Of a stretch of DNA of 64,000 nt, positions 41,254 through 52,647 are shown one piece after another. Each line of letters begins with the position of its first letter. Position 1 is the first letter of the stretch. The position numbers were made by a program, and so were the translations under genes. The notes beneath the pieces are model-generated. The model searched no databases and was not told the DNA's origin. It was given only the letters and a program-made list of their open reading frames with translations. The stretch is from Pseudocercospora fijiensis CIRAD86 (taxonomy: Eukaryota > Ascomycota > Dothideomycetes > Mycosphaerellales > Mycosphaerellaceae): assembly GCF_000340215.1 (NCBI RefSeq), contig NW_006921532.1:11261501-11325500 (forward strand). Direction: 5' to 3'.

Positions 41254-43659
41254 ATGCGGGCGCCGGCGCAGAATCTCGCGCGGACGTCGCTGCGCAGTTT
41301 TGCCTTGCGCGGCGGCAGTGTGGCCAGTAGAAGGACTTTTGTTTCCGCTGCTTCAGTGCCACTCCAGCGACCACACATCCAGGGCCAGAACCACGAAAGA
41401 ATATGGCAAATACAGGCCCGGAGATGGCAGTCTGGTGCAGCAGCAGCTGTGATGGAGACGGCGATGCACGATCCTACATCTCTTTCACAAGATGCCATCA
41501 TCGAGAATCTGAATCCTAAGGAACATGCACGACTAGACAAAGTCCGAAACATTGGTATCGCGGCACACATCGACTCCGGCAAGACAACCGCTACTGAACG
41601 AGTTCTTTTCTACACGGGACGAGTGAAGGATATCCATGAAGTGCGTGGAAGAGATGGCGTCGGCGCAAAGATGGACAGCATGGATCTCGAAAGAGAGAAG
41701 GGAATCACAATTCAATCGGCCGCGACATTCTGTGATTGGATCAAGAAGACACCAGATCCAGTGACGGGCGAGCTGAAGGACGAGAAATACCATATCAACT
41801 TGATTGATACTCCGGGACACATTGACTTCACGATCGAAGTCGAAAGAGCCTTGCGCGTGCTGGATGGTGCTGTCATGATCTTGTGCGCCGTGTCTGGTGT
41901 GCAATCACAGACTGTCACCGTAGACCGGCAAATGAAGCGTTACAATGTGCCAAGAATATCTTTCGTCAATAAGATGGATCGTGCTGGCGCAAATCCCTGG
42001 AAGGCAGTTGATGGCATCAATCAGAAGCTGAAGATTCCTGCTGCTGCCTTGCAAGTTCCCATCGGCATGGAGGACAACTTCAAGGGTGTTGTCGACCTCA
42101 TTCGCATGAGGGCCATCTATTCAGAGGGCGAGAAGGGAATAATCGTGCGTGAGGACGAAGTGCCTGCTGACGTACTAGAGTTCGCCAAAGAGAAGAGACA
42201 GGTCCTGGTCGAAACTCTTGCCGATGTTGATGAAGCGATTGCCGATGCCGTCTTGGAAGAGCGCGAGCCATCAATCGACGAGATCAAGGCTGCAGTCCGC
42301 CGCGCCACCATTTCCCTAAAGTTCTCTCCTGTGCTGATGGGATCAGCCCTGGCCGACAAGTCTGTGCAACCCATGCTCGATGCTGTTGTTGACTACCTCC
42401 CAAATCCATCCGAAGTCGAGAATCTTGCCTTGGACACAAAGCGAGCTGAAGCACCAGTAAAGCTTGTCTCGTATAACTCTCTGCCCTTCGTCGGTCTTGC
42501 CTTCAAACTCGAAGAGTCCAACTTTGGCCAACTCACCTATATCCGTGTCTATCAAGGATCACTGCGGAAGGGACAAAATGTTGTCAATGCCCGAGACGGC
42601 AAGAAGGTCAAAATCCCACGTATCGTGCGCATGCACTCCAACGAGATGGAAGAAGTGTCAGAAATCGGAGCTGGTGAGATTTGCGCGGTGTTCGGTGTCG
42701 ACTGCGCTTCAGGTGACACCTTCACCGACGGTGGACTTGGCTATTCCATGAGCTCCATGTTTGTTCCCGATCCCGTCATCTCGCTATCAATCAAGCCCAA
42801 GCACACCAAGGATACACCAAACTTCTCCAAGGCTATGGCACGATTCCAGCGCGAAGACCCAACTTTCAGAATCACTGTCGACGCCGAGTCTGGCGAATCG
42901 ATCATTTCTGGTATGGGTGAGCTGCATCTGGACATCTATGTCGAGCGTATGAAACGTGAGTACAACGTCGAAGTCATTACCGGTCAACCACAAGTCGCAT
43001 ACCGAGAGACGATTCAAAATATGGTCAAGTTCGATCATCTTCTCAAGAAGCAGACTGGAGGTTCAGGAGACTACGCTCGTGTTGTGGGATATCTGGAGCC
43101 TACTGGAGAGATGAGCGAGAACAAGTTCGAGACACAAATTATCGGCGGCACGATTCCTGAGAAGTACTTGTTCGCCTGCGGTAAAGGTTTCGAGCAGTCA
43201 TGTCTGACTGGACCTCTTCTGGGACATCGTGTCCTTGGCGCCAGCATGATCATCGAGGACGGTGCGACTCACATGACAGATTCCTCCGAAATGGCATTCA
43301 AAAACGCAACGCAGCAGGCATTCCGAAAAGCTTTCTTGGCCGCCGGACCACAAGTCTTGGAACCGCTCATGAAGACTGTCATCACAGCCCCTAATGAGTT
43401 CCAAGGTAACATCGTTGGACTACTGAACAAGCGCAATGCCACTATCCACGACACCGAGATTGGTGCTGAAGATTTCACGCTTACTGCCGACTGTTCGCTG
43501 AACAGCATGTTCGGCTTCTCTTCGCAATTGCGTGCCGCCTCGCAAGGCAAGGGTGAGTTTACTATGGAATTCTCACATTATAGCCCTGCACCGCCACAGT
43601 TGCAGAAGGAGCTTGTTGCAAAGTATGAAAAGGAAAGGGCGGAGCGGAATAAGAAGTAG
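41254..43659 (+). CDS. MEF1: Mitochondrial elongation factor G 1
   Basis: Single exon, 801 residues from ATG 41254, which starts an Arg/Ser-rich mitochondrial presequence ([28 protein letters not shown]). G1 [10 protein letters not shown] (about 104-112), switch [18 protein letters not shown]3 [13 protein letters not shown]4 VNKMDR and G5 MGSALADK are all intact. Domains II-V follow: [93 protein letters not shown]. The GTPase moves tRNAs and mRNA through the mitoribosome. The frame is open further upstream, but that part is not conserved and not presequence-like. It lies head to head with the F-box-like fragment. Confidence 0.95.
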   Translation: MRAPAQNLARTSLRSFALRGGSVASRRTFVSAASVPLQRPHIQGQNHERIWQIQARRWQSGAAAAVMETAMHDPTSLSQDAIIENLNPKEHARLDKVRNIGIAAHIDSGKTTATERVLFYTGRVKDIHEVRGRDGVGAKMDSMDLEREKGITIQSAATFCDWIKKTPDPVTGELKDEKYHINLIDTPGHIDFTIEVERALRVLDGAVMILCAVSGVQSQTVTVDRQMKRYNVPRISFVNKMDRAGANPWKAVDGINQKLKIPAAALQVPIGMEDNFKGVVDLIRMRAIYSEGEKGIIVREDEVPADVLEFAKEKRQVLVETLADVDEAIADAVLEEREPSIDEIKAAVRRATISLKFSPVLMGSALADKSVQPMLDAVVDYLPNPSEVENLALDTKRAEAPVKLVSYNSLPFVGLAFKLEESNFGQLTYIRVYQGSLRKGQNVVNARDGKKVKIPRIVRMHSNEMEEVSEIGAGEICAVFGVDCASGDTFTDGGLGYSMSSMFVPDPVISLSIKPKHTKDTPNFSKAMARFQREDPTFRITVDAESGESIISGMGELHLDIYVERMKREYNVEVITGQPQVAYRETIQNMVKFDHLLKKQTGGSGDYARVVGYLEPTGEMSENKFETQIIGGTIPEKYLFACGKGFEQSCLTGPLLGHRVLGASMIIEDGATHMTDSSEMAFKNATQQAFRKAFLAAGPQVLEPLMKTVITAPNEFQGNIVGLLNKRNATIHDTEIGAEDFTLTADCSLNSMFGFSSQLRAASQGKGEFTMEFSHYSPAPPQLQKELVAKYEKERAERNKK

Positions 43660-44697
43660 AGGATAGAGAGAGAGAGAGAGATATTAGTGATAATGGATCA
43701 ACTTGTGAGGAGAGCAAAACCTTTGGACTCGCAGCACGCCGGTTACGCGAACAAAAAAGGGCATATACATCCCGCTTGCGTACCCGCTTTGGCTTGAGAT
43801 TTATAGCCGAGTCGCGGGTCAACACAGGAGGAAAGTGTAAAGATAGAGGATCATATCGAAGAGGCAATGCTGTGGGTGGGGGGGAGGGGGGGCGTTCAAG
43901 TTCATAAACAAGCGGCTCAACAGTGCCGCGCTGCGTTTTCTCTCCACTTCGAAAAATCATCATCTTGGATTCCTGTACTTCTTCTATAGAGAGTAAGACG
44001 AATTGATCATCGACCTAGCTGATTCGAATCTCTCTCGTCCATCGTTTTCCAAAGCAAGCAAGCGTTGTTGAGGAACTAACCCCGATCGATCTATCAGAAG
44101 AAGAAGAAGTCTATCGCCTATCTTTTCACTTTGTCATTCATGCAAGCAAGTAACAGACATAGATAGATAGGTAGGCAGGCATGCCACATCGCCGCGAGAG
44201 AGAGAGAAAGCACATATAATTCGATGACCGATGCCAACTGTATCTCTGAACTTCTTGAACATGCCAGAAACCCAGTTTCTTTTTCGGCACATTTGTTGGG
44301 AGGGGATGCATATCGGAGTTGCGAGGGCCTGGTTGTGCAAGTGGCCATGAGGGTTTGATATGTGCTTATGATGGAAGACTTGGACCACTCTGGCTCTGTG
44401 ATCGGAATGCGTCTTGGGAAATCGCGGGAACGATGTGATGGCTAGCGTCTTACGACTTATAGAATTTGTTCGAGTCGGTGTGGTCGAATGTCTCTCTGGT
44501 CAGTCAGGTGTGTGTCGAAAGATATTCGAAAGCTGGCTCGGAGGCTGCTGCTTCGCTTCGCTTGCAAGCTTTGATGATGGGATGTCACCGTATTTCGCTT
44601 CCGCTACATTCACACGGGATTCGCTCTTCGTCATGCACGAAAAGATAGGAAAAGCAGCAAATAAAAAAAAATGCTCGCGTCCGCAGGACGTATACCA
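43660..44697. other. Convergent intergenic region with microsatellites
   Basis: About 1.04 kb between MEF1 and a minus-strand gene, so both ends are 3' sides. It contains (AG)8 at 43665-43680, a G-rich run around 43875-43892, AGAAGAAGAAGA near 44098-44110 and AGATAGATAG near 44160-44170. Minus-strand frames of 76-84 codons at 44118-44388 have no supporting features. Confidence 0.45.
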
Positions 44698-45573
44698 TCA
44701 CCTCTTCACCCGCTCCTCATTCCCACTCCCTAAACTCCCACTCCTCTCCACCGTTATAGAACTCTCACCCGAACTCCACAAACTCCTACTCTCCCCTTCA
44801 ACGCCCCTCATAGCCTCAGCAACAACCTCCAACTTCTTCACAACATCCCTAACCCCATCCTCAACCTTCATAAAATACCCCTCATTCGCCGCCCTCCTCT
44901 CCCTCGCCAACCGAATATCCATCGCCGTCTCATCCTCCAAACTCCCCGAACCCTTCCCTTCTTCCCGACTCTCATCAGAAAGCGCCGTACTCCCACTCTC
45001 CGCACCAGTACTAGCCCTCTTCCTCACACCTCCAACTTCCCTCCGTTCCTCAACCCCTCCCAACCCATCCCGATGCTCTTGCTCTTGCTCTTGCTCCTGA
45101 TCCTGATGATTCCCCCTCCCCCAAGCCCTCGCCAGCTCAACCTGCGCCTTTTTCAAAGCATCTAACGCAGCAGAATGCCTCTCACCAAAAACATTCTGCT
45201 GAGCCGCCGTCGTACTTTCCACTTCATTAAGCATCCTCTGAATTTCCTTCCATTTCGCTTCGATATTTTTCTCCGAAGTTTTCTTCACTTCTGGAGCAGG
45301 AGGAGGAAATCTACGGGTATTCGTGGATCTTGTGTCGTCATTGATTGTTGACGAGGCGGGTTCGACGTTTTTGCCTAAAGTGCTTTTTCGTGGTTCGCGG
45401 GGTTCTTGGGTTTGTTGGCGGGAGATGGAGAGGTGGGAGGCATTTCTGGAAGGGGGGCCGACGAAGAGGGTCGGAGCTGGGAGACGGCTGGGTTTGACGT
45501 TGGCGGTGGGAGGAGGTTTGTTCGGTGTGTTGGAGGCTGCTGCTGCTGCGGAGGAAGAAGGTGTGGCCGACAT
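44698..45573 (-). CDS. Hypothetical coiled-coil/disordered protein, 291 aa
   Basis: Single exon from ATG 45573. The N-terminal 100 residues are Ser/Ala/Pro-rich and disordered (SSSAAAAASNTPNKPPPTAN). The middle is helical (EKNIEAKWKEIQRMLNEVES, HSAALDALKKAQVELARAWG), broken by a microsatellite-coded run HQDQEQEQEQEH at about 45085-45120. The C-terminal part has another helical stretch (MDIRLARERRAANEGYFMKV, VVKKLEVVAEAM). Probable coiled coil; a cytoplasmic or nuclear scaffold is likely but no family is recognised. The Gln/Glu tract is prone to length variation. Confidence 0.65.
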   Translation of the reverse strand: MSATPSSSAAAAASNTPNKPPPTANVKPSRLPAPTLFVGPPSRNASHLSISRQQTQEPREPRKSTLGKNVEPASSTINDDTRSTNTRRFPPPAPEVKKTSEKNIEAKWKEIQRMLNEVESTTAAQQNVFGERHSAALDALKKAQVELARAWGRGNHQDQEQEQEQEHRDGLGGVEERREVGGVRKRASTGAESGSTALSDESREEGKGSGSLEDETAMDIRLARERRAANEGYFMKVEDGVRDVVKKLEVVAEAMRGVEGESRSLWSSGESSITVERSGSLGSGNEERVKR

Positions 45574-46235
45574 GTTGTCGTACTGTTCTGTAGACTACTA
45601 CATTATGGGTGCGGTTGAGATGGGGAGAAAGGGTTCACTTTCTAAGTTGGAAGGTGCAGTGTGAAGCGAGTGGGTCCTCGTCACATGACGCATCGTATGG
45701 TTTAGTTCTTCATTTAATTGACAAACGGTGATGGGACTTTAAATGTTGACGTATAGGTAGTTCACTGCATTCTTCGGCATAGCCTGCCATGCCATGCGTG
45801 CTGGTACGCGGAAGCTGCTCATGTCTAGTTCTGTCTCTTCTATGAATCTGTGCACATCGCCCAGACTCCTTTCTCTGTCTTGTACCATATTCCTTCCCAC
45901 CAAGCTGTTGTCGCACATATGCTCAGAAGCTTAGCTTAGCTAGTGGGTATCTCTGCCACATCTATTCTTCGTGAATGGAAATTAGTGGAGACGCGGCCTC
46001 TTGTTCGGTGCTCGCGCTCGATGCAGTCGTTTCAATGCAGAACTCCTGCCGCGAAATGCAATGCTCGCTCAAATTCGGCATATCTTCAAAACCAATCGCT
46101 TTACTGCTGGTGCAGCTTCTGGTTCTCCCGACTTGTACGCTGTGCCAGCATCATTTCATCTTCTCGCATCATCTGCAAAGCTTGCAGTTCTATCGTCCAG
46201 TATTCCGTGATGGTAGCTTCCTTCTTGGAGCGGGC
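45574..46235. other. Intergenic, nothing recognised
   Basis: About 660 bases between the start of one minus-strand gene and the 3' end of the next. Frames here are short and inconsistent in composition on both strands. Confidence 0.35.
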
Positions 46236-49200
46236 CTATTGCGTCCTCGAATTCGTCTTTTGTAAATTCCACTCGTCCACCTCCATCGCTGGAGTCAATG
46301 GATGCGTGCGGCCGTAGTTCGATGCGCCGGGTTTGGCATCCTGGTCGTGCACTGAATTGCGCTTGCTGCCAGGTCGACTTGAAGATGCAGAAGGCAATGG
46401 AGGCATCTCTAAAATATGCTCTCGCGATCGACTACCTTCTGCAATATCATCGAACCCACCAGATGCATAGCGACCACTGCGCACTGAGCCCATGGTGCCC
46501 GACCGAGGCCGCACTGTGGGTTTGGGCACATTGCCGATTGTATCGGCCGTGCTGACCTCGCCGCCGATACGAAGCGAGCTACTGCTCGGTTGCGCTCGCA
46601 GCGGCGGTGGGTTGGCAGCACTCTTGTTGCTTCGGATTGACAAGCGGCTGTGTCGTTTGCTTGCAGAGCCGGACATGATTGCATCTTCGTCCTCGGCAAG
46701 AGTCTGACTCATGTCAATTGGAGAGAATGTGCCATCTTCGCCAAGAGTTATGTCTTGCTGGTAGTCCCGTGTGCTCCAGCTCGGACGATGTGCCCTAGCA
46801 CCATACGGCAGATTGGCCAGGCTCATGCTAGCGACACTCGGAGCGCGGCTGTTAGCTCTGCTCCTGTTCACAGGTGTCTCAGTAGCACTTCTGATCGCAC
46901 TTGGCGAGTCGAAGCTGAGATACGATGCATTTGGATCTGCCATCATCTCTGTCTGGAACTCTCCATCTTCGTCTTCAAGCTTCGGTATGCGCTTGATCCC
47001 TTTCATCTCGAAGCCGAACTTCGGCTCCTCTGGTGGCGGTGGCTCGGGCTTCGGTGGAGGAGGGAGGTCATTAACCACACGATCCAGATGGTCAAAGTAT
47101 TTCTCACGCAGATTTGCCCACTTGCGTGGCCGGAAGTCTTCCTTGTTGCGAGAGACAGACATGTACGAGCCAATGGCGCCAACGACGATGGCAATCATGG
47201 TGATGATGGTCAGAATACCTTGAATGACGATAATGACGATACCGATGACTGTCGTCGTGATGCGTTGCAAGTTGAAGTTGATATCAAATGCAGCAGAGAG
47301 GGCAACGGTGGCGACCTTGCTGAAGCCAAGGCAGTACACCACGAGGATATTCAGGCGCTGACCCTCGAAAGGTCTCATCCAGATGATGAACGCGAAGGCG
47401 AGGAATTCCACAATGAGAAGTCCGAATACCTGGGCTTGGGCATACCCCGACGCAGCTGCGTAGAAGATGGCGCGCACGAACTCGTAGAATAGCCACGCAG
47501 TGAAGAACCACCATCTAGTGCGACGAAACCGAGCAGCAAGCCATCCGAACTTCCTAGTGTAGTCCTCATCATCGTGAATGCTCTTGCTGTTGCCGTCTCG
47601 GTCGGTAATGCTGCCAGTAGAGGTCATTTTCTTCCAGAGTGGATTACCACTTGCCTTGCTATCGCTGTGCGTGTGAGTTGGTGCTGTTTCGGTGACGCTG
47701 GTTTCCGGTGTCTTCTTCGCTGGTATTTGGAGCTTCGGGACCGGATACTTGCCTCGGAGCATGTTATGCTCCCATGTGTGTCCAAAACGTGAGTCTGAAT
47801 CCGTAATGGCCTTCTTGTACCAGAATGCATATCCCGCGACTGACGGCATACCGACAAAGAAGATGATGAAGACGATGACTGCGATGCCTTTGACGCCACC
47901 GGAGGAGCTGTATGTGAATTGGAACATGGTCAAAAACATCATCGCAAACCAGCCGATGTAGCAGGTTCGAAGGGCGACTTGTGCCGTGTAGCCGATCCAA
48001 TTGTCGCGGAAGAACTTCAGTTTGTCCTCCCTAGCCCACTTGCGTCGCACGAAGAGCTCGAGTGACCATTTGAATGTGATAGAAGCAGCCACCAGGAGGA
48101 CAAGCAGAATCAGAAACCATAAGAAGCCAGTCATGAAGGCATTGCTGACTGGAATATTCTCTTCTGCGAGGGTGCCCGCGAACCCAGAGTAATTACCAGG
48201 CAATGGCACACCAGGAGGGACGGGCTTCCCGTACCATTTGTAGCCATCGCTGGCATCAGCGAGGCCGTCTGTGTCTCGTCGCTGCAATGTGCGCTCGACT
48301 GTACGCTGCAGTAAGTCGCCTCGAATTGTCTTGCTGTAATCGCGGCGGTATATATGCGAGGCAAGATCCCAAGAGTCTCTGGCGAGTGGGTGGCTGACGA
48401 CTCGCTCCATGCCAAATGCAAGTGCTCTCTTGTAAATTGTGCTGATGTCAAAGCCTCCACCGACATCTGAGTTTGGCGAGCCGGCCTGAGCAGCGCCAAC
48501 CTGCGAAGTGTTACCAATGTTGCCGCCGATGAGATTGTTAATGCTGCTCTGCATGCTAGAGCTGTAGATCATGCCTCCAGCCCACGCAAAGTTGCTCCAC
48601 CAAGCCACCAAGACAGATGGCCAATTCATAGACAAGGCGCCTGTGAAATAGATGTGTTGCCAGACGGCGAATACAACACCGACCGACAGGGAGTGAGCGT
48701 AGTGCAGTCTTATGGTCGGCACGGCCTCTCCATAGATGGCGGTTGCGAACGATGCAATGAGAGCTACCAGCGTGAACAGTCCCAAGATAGTGCCCACGGA
48801 CGCTGGTTGTCCAAAAGATCCACCATTCGTGACGACTGCAGAGTAGCAAGCAATTTCTTGCTGCGTGGTGTTGGAGAAGATGCGCAAGATAGCCTCTCCT
48901 TCAAAGTCGGGGATGGACAGAGCGATGGCAGGAATGTTGGCCACGTCAGACTCAGCGACTGGGATAATGCCACTAGCAGATATGGGTACGCTGCTGTTCA
49001 GCGGGCACATGCTGTGGATGTTCGCGTTGCAAGGGTTGAAGATCAGACTGAATCGGTCCTCGCCGTAGGCGAAGACGCTGATGGACAACATCAAGCTGTC
49101 GTTGGCCACGCCAGTGTTTCCCGCCAAGTGGAACAACACGGTCATGTTGTCCTGATAGTATGCAGCATCGAAGCGAGTGACATTGATGGTGCTGTCTCCC

Positions 49201-49373
49201 AGACAATCACCAAAATTGGCAGTGTATAGCGATGGCTTGCGGTTGTCTGCCAGCACCACCGTCTCGCCCTGTGCATTTTGATATTCGACCCATCGTTCCT
49301 CTGCCACAGCCAACTGCAGGCACGATAGAATGGCGAACAGGGCTACCAGCGCCGTTCGTATCCGCGTGATCAT
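46236..49373 (-). CDS. FLC/Pkd2-type TRP-like membrane protein with ML-like N-terminal domain
   Basis: Single exon, 1045 residues from ATG 49373. Signal peptide MITRIRTALVALFAILSCLQ then LAVAEE. The extracellular ML-like part has several N-glycosylation sites (INVTRF, DNMTVL, LNSSVP) and paired Cys (GDCLGD, FNPCNANIHSMCPLNS). It is followed by many membrane helices: GTILGLFTLVALIASFATAI, WFLILLVLLVAASITF, GIAVIVFIIFFVGMPSVAGY, VFGLLIVEFLAFAFIIWMRP and IITMIAIVVGAIGS. WMRPFEGQRLNILVVY and the long Ser-rich cytosolic tail are typical of fungal Flc proteins, linked to FAD transport into the ER, calcium signalling and cell-wall integrity. The upstream extension to 49655 is low-complexity and judged untranslated. 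Confidence 0.92.
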   Translation of the reverse strand: MITRIRTALVALFAILSCLQLAVAEERWVEYQNAQGETVVLADNRKPSLYTANFGDCLGDSTINVTRFDAAYYQDNMTVLFHLAGNTGVANDSLMLSISVFAYGEDRFSLIFNPCNANIHSMCPLNSSVPISASGIIPVAESDVANIPAIALSIPDFEGEAILRIFSNTTQQEIACYSAVVTNGGSFGQPASVGTILGLFTLVALIASFATAIYGEAVPTIRLHYAHSLSVGVVFAVWQHIYFTGALSMNWPSVLVAWWSNFAWAGGMIYSSSMQSSINNLIGGNIGNTSQVGAAQAGSPNSDVGGGFDISTIYKRALAFGMERVVSHPLARDSWDLASHIYRRDYSKTIRGDLLQRTVERTLQRRDTDGLADASDGYKWYGKPVPPGVPLPGNYSGFAGTLAEENIPVSNAFMTGFLWFLILLVLLVAASITFKWSLELFVRRKWAREDKLKFFRDNWIGYTAQVALRTCYIGWFAMMFLTMFQFTYSSSGGVKGIAVIVFIIFFVGMPSVAGYAFWYKKAITDSDSRFGHTWEHNMLRGKYPVPKLQIPAKKTPETSVTETAPTHTHSDSKASGNPLWKKMTSTGSITDRDGNSKSIHDDEDYTRKFGWLAARFRRTRWWFFTAWLFYEFVRAIFYAAASGYAQAQVFGLLIVEFLAFAFIIWMRPFEGQRLNILVVYCLGFSKVATVALSAAFDINFNLQRITTTVIGIVIIVIQGILTIITMIAIVVGAIGSYMSVSRNKEDFRPRKWANLREKYFDHLDRVVNDLPPPPKPEPPPPEEPKFGFEMKGIKRIPKLEDEDGEFQTEMMADPNASYLSFDSPSAIRSATETPVNRSRANSRAPSVASMSLANLPYGARAHRPSWSTRDYQQDITLGEDGTFSPIDMSQTLAEDEDAIMSGSASKRHSRLSIRSNKSAANPPPLRAQPSSSSLRIGGEVSTADTIGNVPKPTVRPRSGTMGSVRSGRYASGGFDDIAEGSRSREHILEMPPLPSASSSRPGSKRNSVHDQDAKPGASNYGRTHPLTPAMEVDEWNLQKTNSRTQ

Positions 49374-49687
49374 TGCGAGTGCGTGTGCGGTTGTTGTTGT
49401 CGTCGGCGGCGTTCCAAATGTGAGATGTGGGATTGTCGAGTTCTTGGCGATTCGGTGGGTTGGCCGCTCGGCGTATGCACGCGCGCGGGTGGTGAAGCGC
49501 GTTCGCTCGTTGTCGGCGTTGAGCAGTGTCTGTGGACGAGGCGATAAGAATAATCCCGACGGGTTGGATGGGCGGACAAGCTCTTGTATGGCCGATTGTC
49601 CGATGTGCCGTATTTCAGCCGTGGCGTGGAACGAGGGTGTGTCACTGGTGGTCAATCCACGAGCGAGGTTCAGGTTCAGATGGCAGT

Positions 49688-49724
<37 letters not shown>

Positions 49725-51275
49725 TGCCAGGATTCTAGCAAGACCGGACGCGACCTTTCACCGCTGCGCTGTCGGTAGTGGCATCGCACTCTCGATGAGT
49801 GTTTTGTTGTTCGTTCGTTAGGGGAGGAGGAGGAGGAGCAGCTCTGGTCACGAGCGAGCGGGCATGGGTTCGTCAGCGAAGTGTCAAGGCAGTTTGTCGT
49901 TGGCGGGAAAACGAAGTGGGAACGGGCGGGCAGCAAGCACGCACGTTTATTTGGCGGAGCAAGAACTGGAAGCAGGAATAGTGCAGGTAGCGTGCATGAT
50001 GTGATCAGTAGTGAGTGAGATGGGTATCTGGGCTGGGGCGCTAACTTAGGGCTTCGGCATGGACCTTTTCGCTTTTGTTCTCCGGGCGCCAAAAGGAATG
50101 CCATGACCGCGACGAATGCATACGGTATTCGTATTTCCCTGTCAGAGGTGCCACGCTCTCTGCCAAGTTCAAACATTTATTCGCGACCTTTTCCTGCTGA
50201 GGTAGCTTTGACTTTCCACCACGCCATGGCATGGCATGGCATGGCTGCATCGTGCATGTGTGCTGAGCTTGGACATAGCCAGACATGCGAACAACTGACA
50301 TCCAACGTTATACTGGAGGATCAGGCATTCCGCGGCACGGCAGGAGAATGGCGATTCGCGAAAGCGTGTGCGAGCTGAGCTGAACAACAATTTCCACAAC
50401 ACTTGACCTCCATCCAAGTCTCGCACCGCCCGTTACGCGCCCCTGAGGGTCCTCGGATATCGATATACCCATGTCCCATGTCCCATGCCCTCATCGCACC
50501 ATCATGCCTGCCTTGGCAGAATCAACGCAGCGAAACAATTCTTCTTCTGTTCCACAACTGCCCAATCTGCGTGTCACCAATGCGAACTGTAAGCGCCGTC
50601 TACGTGTACGTCCTGCCACCACACACGCAAACATCCTGCCGCGGAGCTTCGTTCCGGCATAAAGTGCTTGCATGAGAAGATTTCACGAATTTTCTCAATT
50701 TCATTCCTTCGAGACTAGATGCGCAGGCAGATGATCGAGCAAACAAAAGTTAAACAGGTGGTGAAGCTTGAAATCTGAGCTTTCGAGACTTCTACCAGCC
50801 CCCGGCCCCCGCCACCTCTTCCACGGCCAAAGGTCAACATTTTAAGCTTCCATGCTCCTGCCAAGTTCCAACATTCACCTCACCTTCCCGGACACCCCCA
50901 CGTGCGTACGAGCTCACCCTGGGCCACTACTGGACTGTTTCAGCATGGATATAGCTGTTGAAGAATGTGAATCATACACCAACTAACCACGCCGCCGCAG
51001 ACAATACCACCACAATACCGACAGCCTTCCGCGGGCCTTCATGATTCATCACTACTAGCCAGTGCACATTCATCAGTGAGATGCCCCTCTCGCTGCAAAG
51101 TATTTGCAAGAATCTTCAAACAGCAATGGACTGGACTCCTAGCTGGGAGCGCAACATGCCCCCGACGCACGAATACATAGAAACAACAACACTTTGGACG
51201 GCTCAGTCTCTTCTCATCCCTTTTTCTAGGACCTTTCCGTCGGACAACATCTAAGTAGAAGAAAGCATCATGTTT
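49374..51275. other. Long intergenic region (1.9 kb) with simple repeats
   Basis: Upstream of the FLC-like gene and downstream of the hydrolase gene. It holds a six-copy hexamer (49688-49723), GGAGGAGGAGGAGG near 49820-49835, four GGCAT units at about 50225-50245 and CATGTCCCATGTCCCATGCCC at about 50469-50490. The sequence is mostly normal in composition; short frames lack support. A large promoter/5' UTR for the FLC-like gene is plausible. Confidence 0.45.
49688..49723. repeat. (TGTGCC)6 hexanucleotide microsatellite
   Basis: Six perfect copies about 315 bp upstream of the FLC-like start codon. Likely in promoter or 5' UTR and likely length-variable. Confidence 0.85.
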
Positions 51276-52079
51276 TTACACTTGCCACTGAGCGTCGTCC
51301 GCCACTTTCTTGATGATTTCCGCGACTTTCTCTGGCATACGAAGGAATGTCATATGACCACATTTGAGCCTCTCTACCTGTATGCCCGCACCCTTTTCGT
51401 TGACAGTTGCGACAAGAAAGTCCTGAATCTCGGCTGGCAGTACTTGATCGTCCTCGGCAATCACATAAGTTGTCTTAAAGTCGTATTGAGCGGCATAGGT
51501 AAGAGGCTGGTACGCGACTCTTTCTTCACGTCAGCAACACTACTGTCCCTCGTCAGCTTCGTGGAGATCGACTCACACCTCAGGAATGTAATCCAGCTCC
51601 TCGAGCCATTTCTCCTGCTCCTCCTCGGACAGACCATGCAGCAGTGCTTCTTTCGGCATCCCAGCCCAGCAAAGTCCATTTTCAACTCTCCAGGTTGCTG
51701 GAGGAGGCTGCGTCGGATCCAGCACGACCGCTTGCCCAACATCGACCAGCACACCTTGAAGAATCACATGTCGAACCCTAGACCTGTCTGTGGTGGGAAC
51801 ATCCTGAAGAGCTTCGCTACACACGATGCTTCCGTAGCTGTGCGAACCCACGACGACCTTCTCATTCGGAGATCGCTGCAGAGCTTTCAGAATGGCGTCG
51901 CTGGCTGCTCGAATGTCAGGTTGCCAGCTTCTCATCGATTCACTATCTGGCGCGCATCCTACTGATGGCAGGGCTGGCGCTATGGTGTTATAGCTAGAGA
52001 GGTAAGGGAGCAGCGGGCTGAAGATCGAGGGTTTGCACCATGCGCCATGAACTAGAATGATTGTTGTATTTGGTGACAT
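51276..52079 (-). CDS. Alpha/beta-hydrolase (2 exons)
   Basis: Exons 51577-52079 and 51276-51519; the 57 bp intron 51520-51576 has GTGAGT, GCTGACG and AAAG and is phase 2, giving 248 residues. TIILVHGAWCKPSIFSPLLP contains the HGAW oxyanion motif; the nucleophile elbow GSHSYGS has Ser in Gly-x-Ser-x-Gly-like form with the first Gly conserved (VVGSHSYG); YVIAEDDQVLP supplies the acid Asp and LKCGHMTFLRMPEKVAEII the catalytic His. All triad positions are present. The family resembles fungal AB_hydrolase_6 proteins such as EstC-like enzymes with broad ester or lactone substrates. No signal peptide, so cytosolic. Confidence 0.88.
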
Positions 52080-52647
52080 CCTGATCTGCTTAATAATAAG
52101 ATCTCAAAGTACATCCATCCGCTCTATACATACGCAGGACGAAAGAGGACGCAGTTGCGAGAGGTATCTGGTCTGGATTCTGTCTGCCAAGCAAGAAGTG
52201 GGTCCGGTGGCTTTTTGCCTTTTGAACCTCCTCTTTACCCTGTGCTTGCTTGCTCGCCCGCGGAGATCCGAATCACGCTCGCTAGCATTTCGAAAAGAGA
52301 TAAAGTGATAACAGTCCTTTTCTTCCATCACCTCCACGACTTCCTGTCTCAAGATTATTTATATAGACATCATTCCGACACCCTGAACAAGCAATGCAAC
52401 CGCTTTTGGCTTTCGCTTCGACGGCAGGGCGCCACCGTGGCTTCGCTGGTCATCTTGCCTTCCTCTCAGGAGATTATTATTGGTGAACCCCTCGAAGGCT
52501 ATTCGGTAGGCAATGCGGCAAGTCTTGGTTCCAAGGAGGCAGGCACATTTTGGAGATCTGCTGCAGCGTTCAGGTACAGTATTATTCTGCTCTCTCATGA
52601 TCACTCTCATTTTCTCATTCTAGTCCTTCGTTTCTTTTATTGCCCGA
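52080..52647. promoter_or_regulatory. Divergent promoter region of the hydrolase and GT31-like genes
   Basis: About 570 bases between divergent starts. A pyrimidine-rich tract lies just before the glycosyltransferase ATG (TTCTTTTATTGCCC). No other element was recognised. Confidence 0.45.

Noticed and set aside
41533..43550. Minus-strand frames of 60-123 codons opposite MEF1
   Set aside because: Antisense of conserved EF-G sequence; no independent motifs.
46650..49229. Long plus-strand frames (280 and 191 codons) opposite the FLC-like gene
   Set aside because: Antisense shadows of a strongly supported 1045-residue membrane protein.
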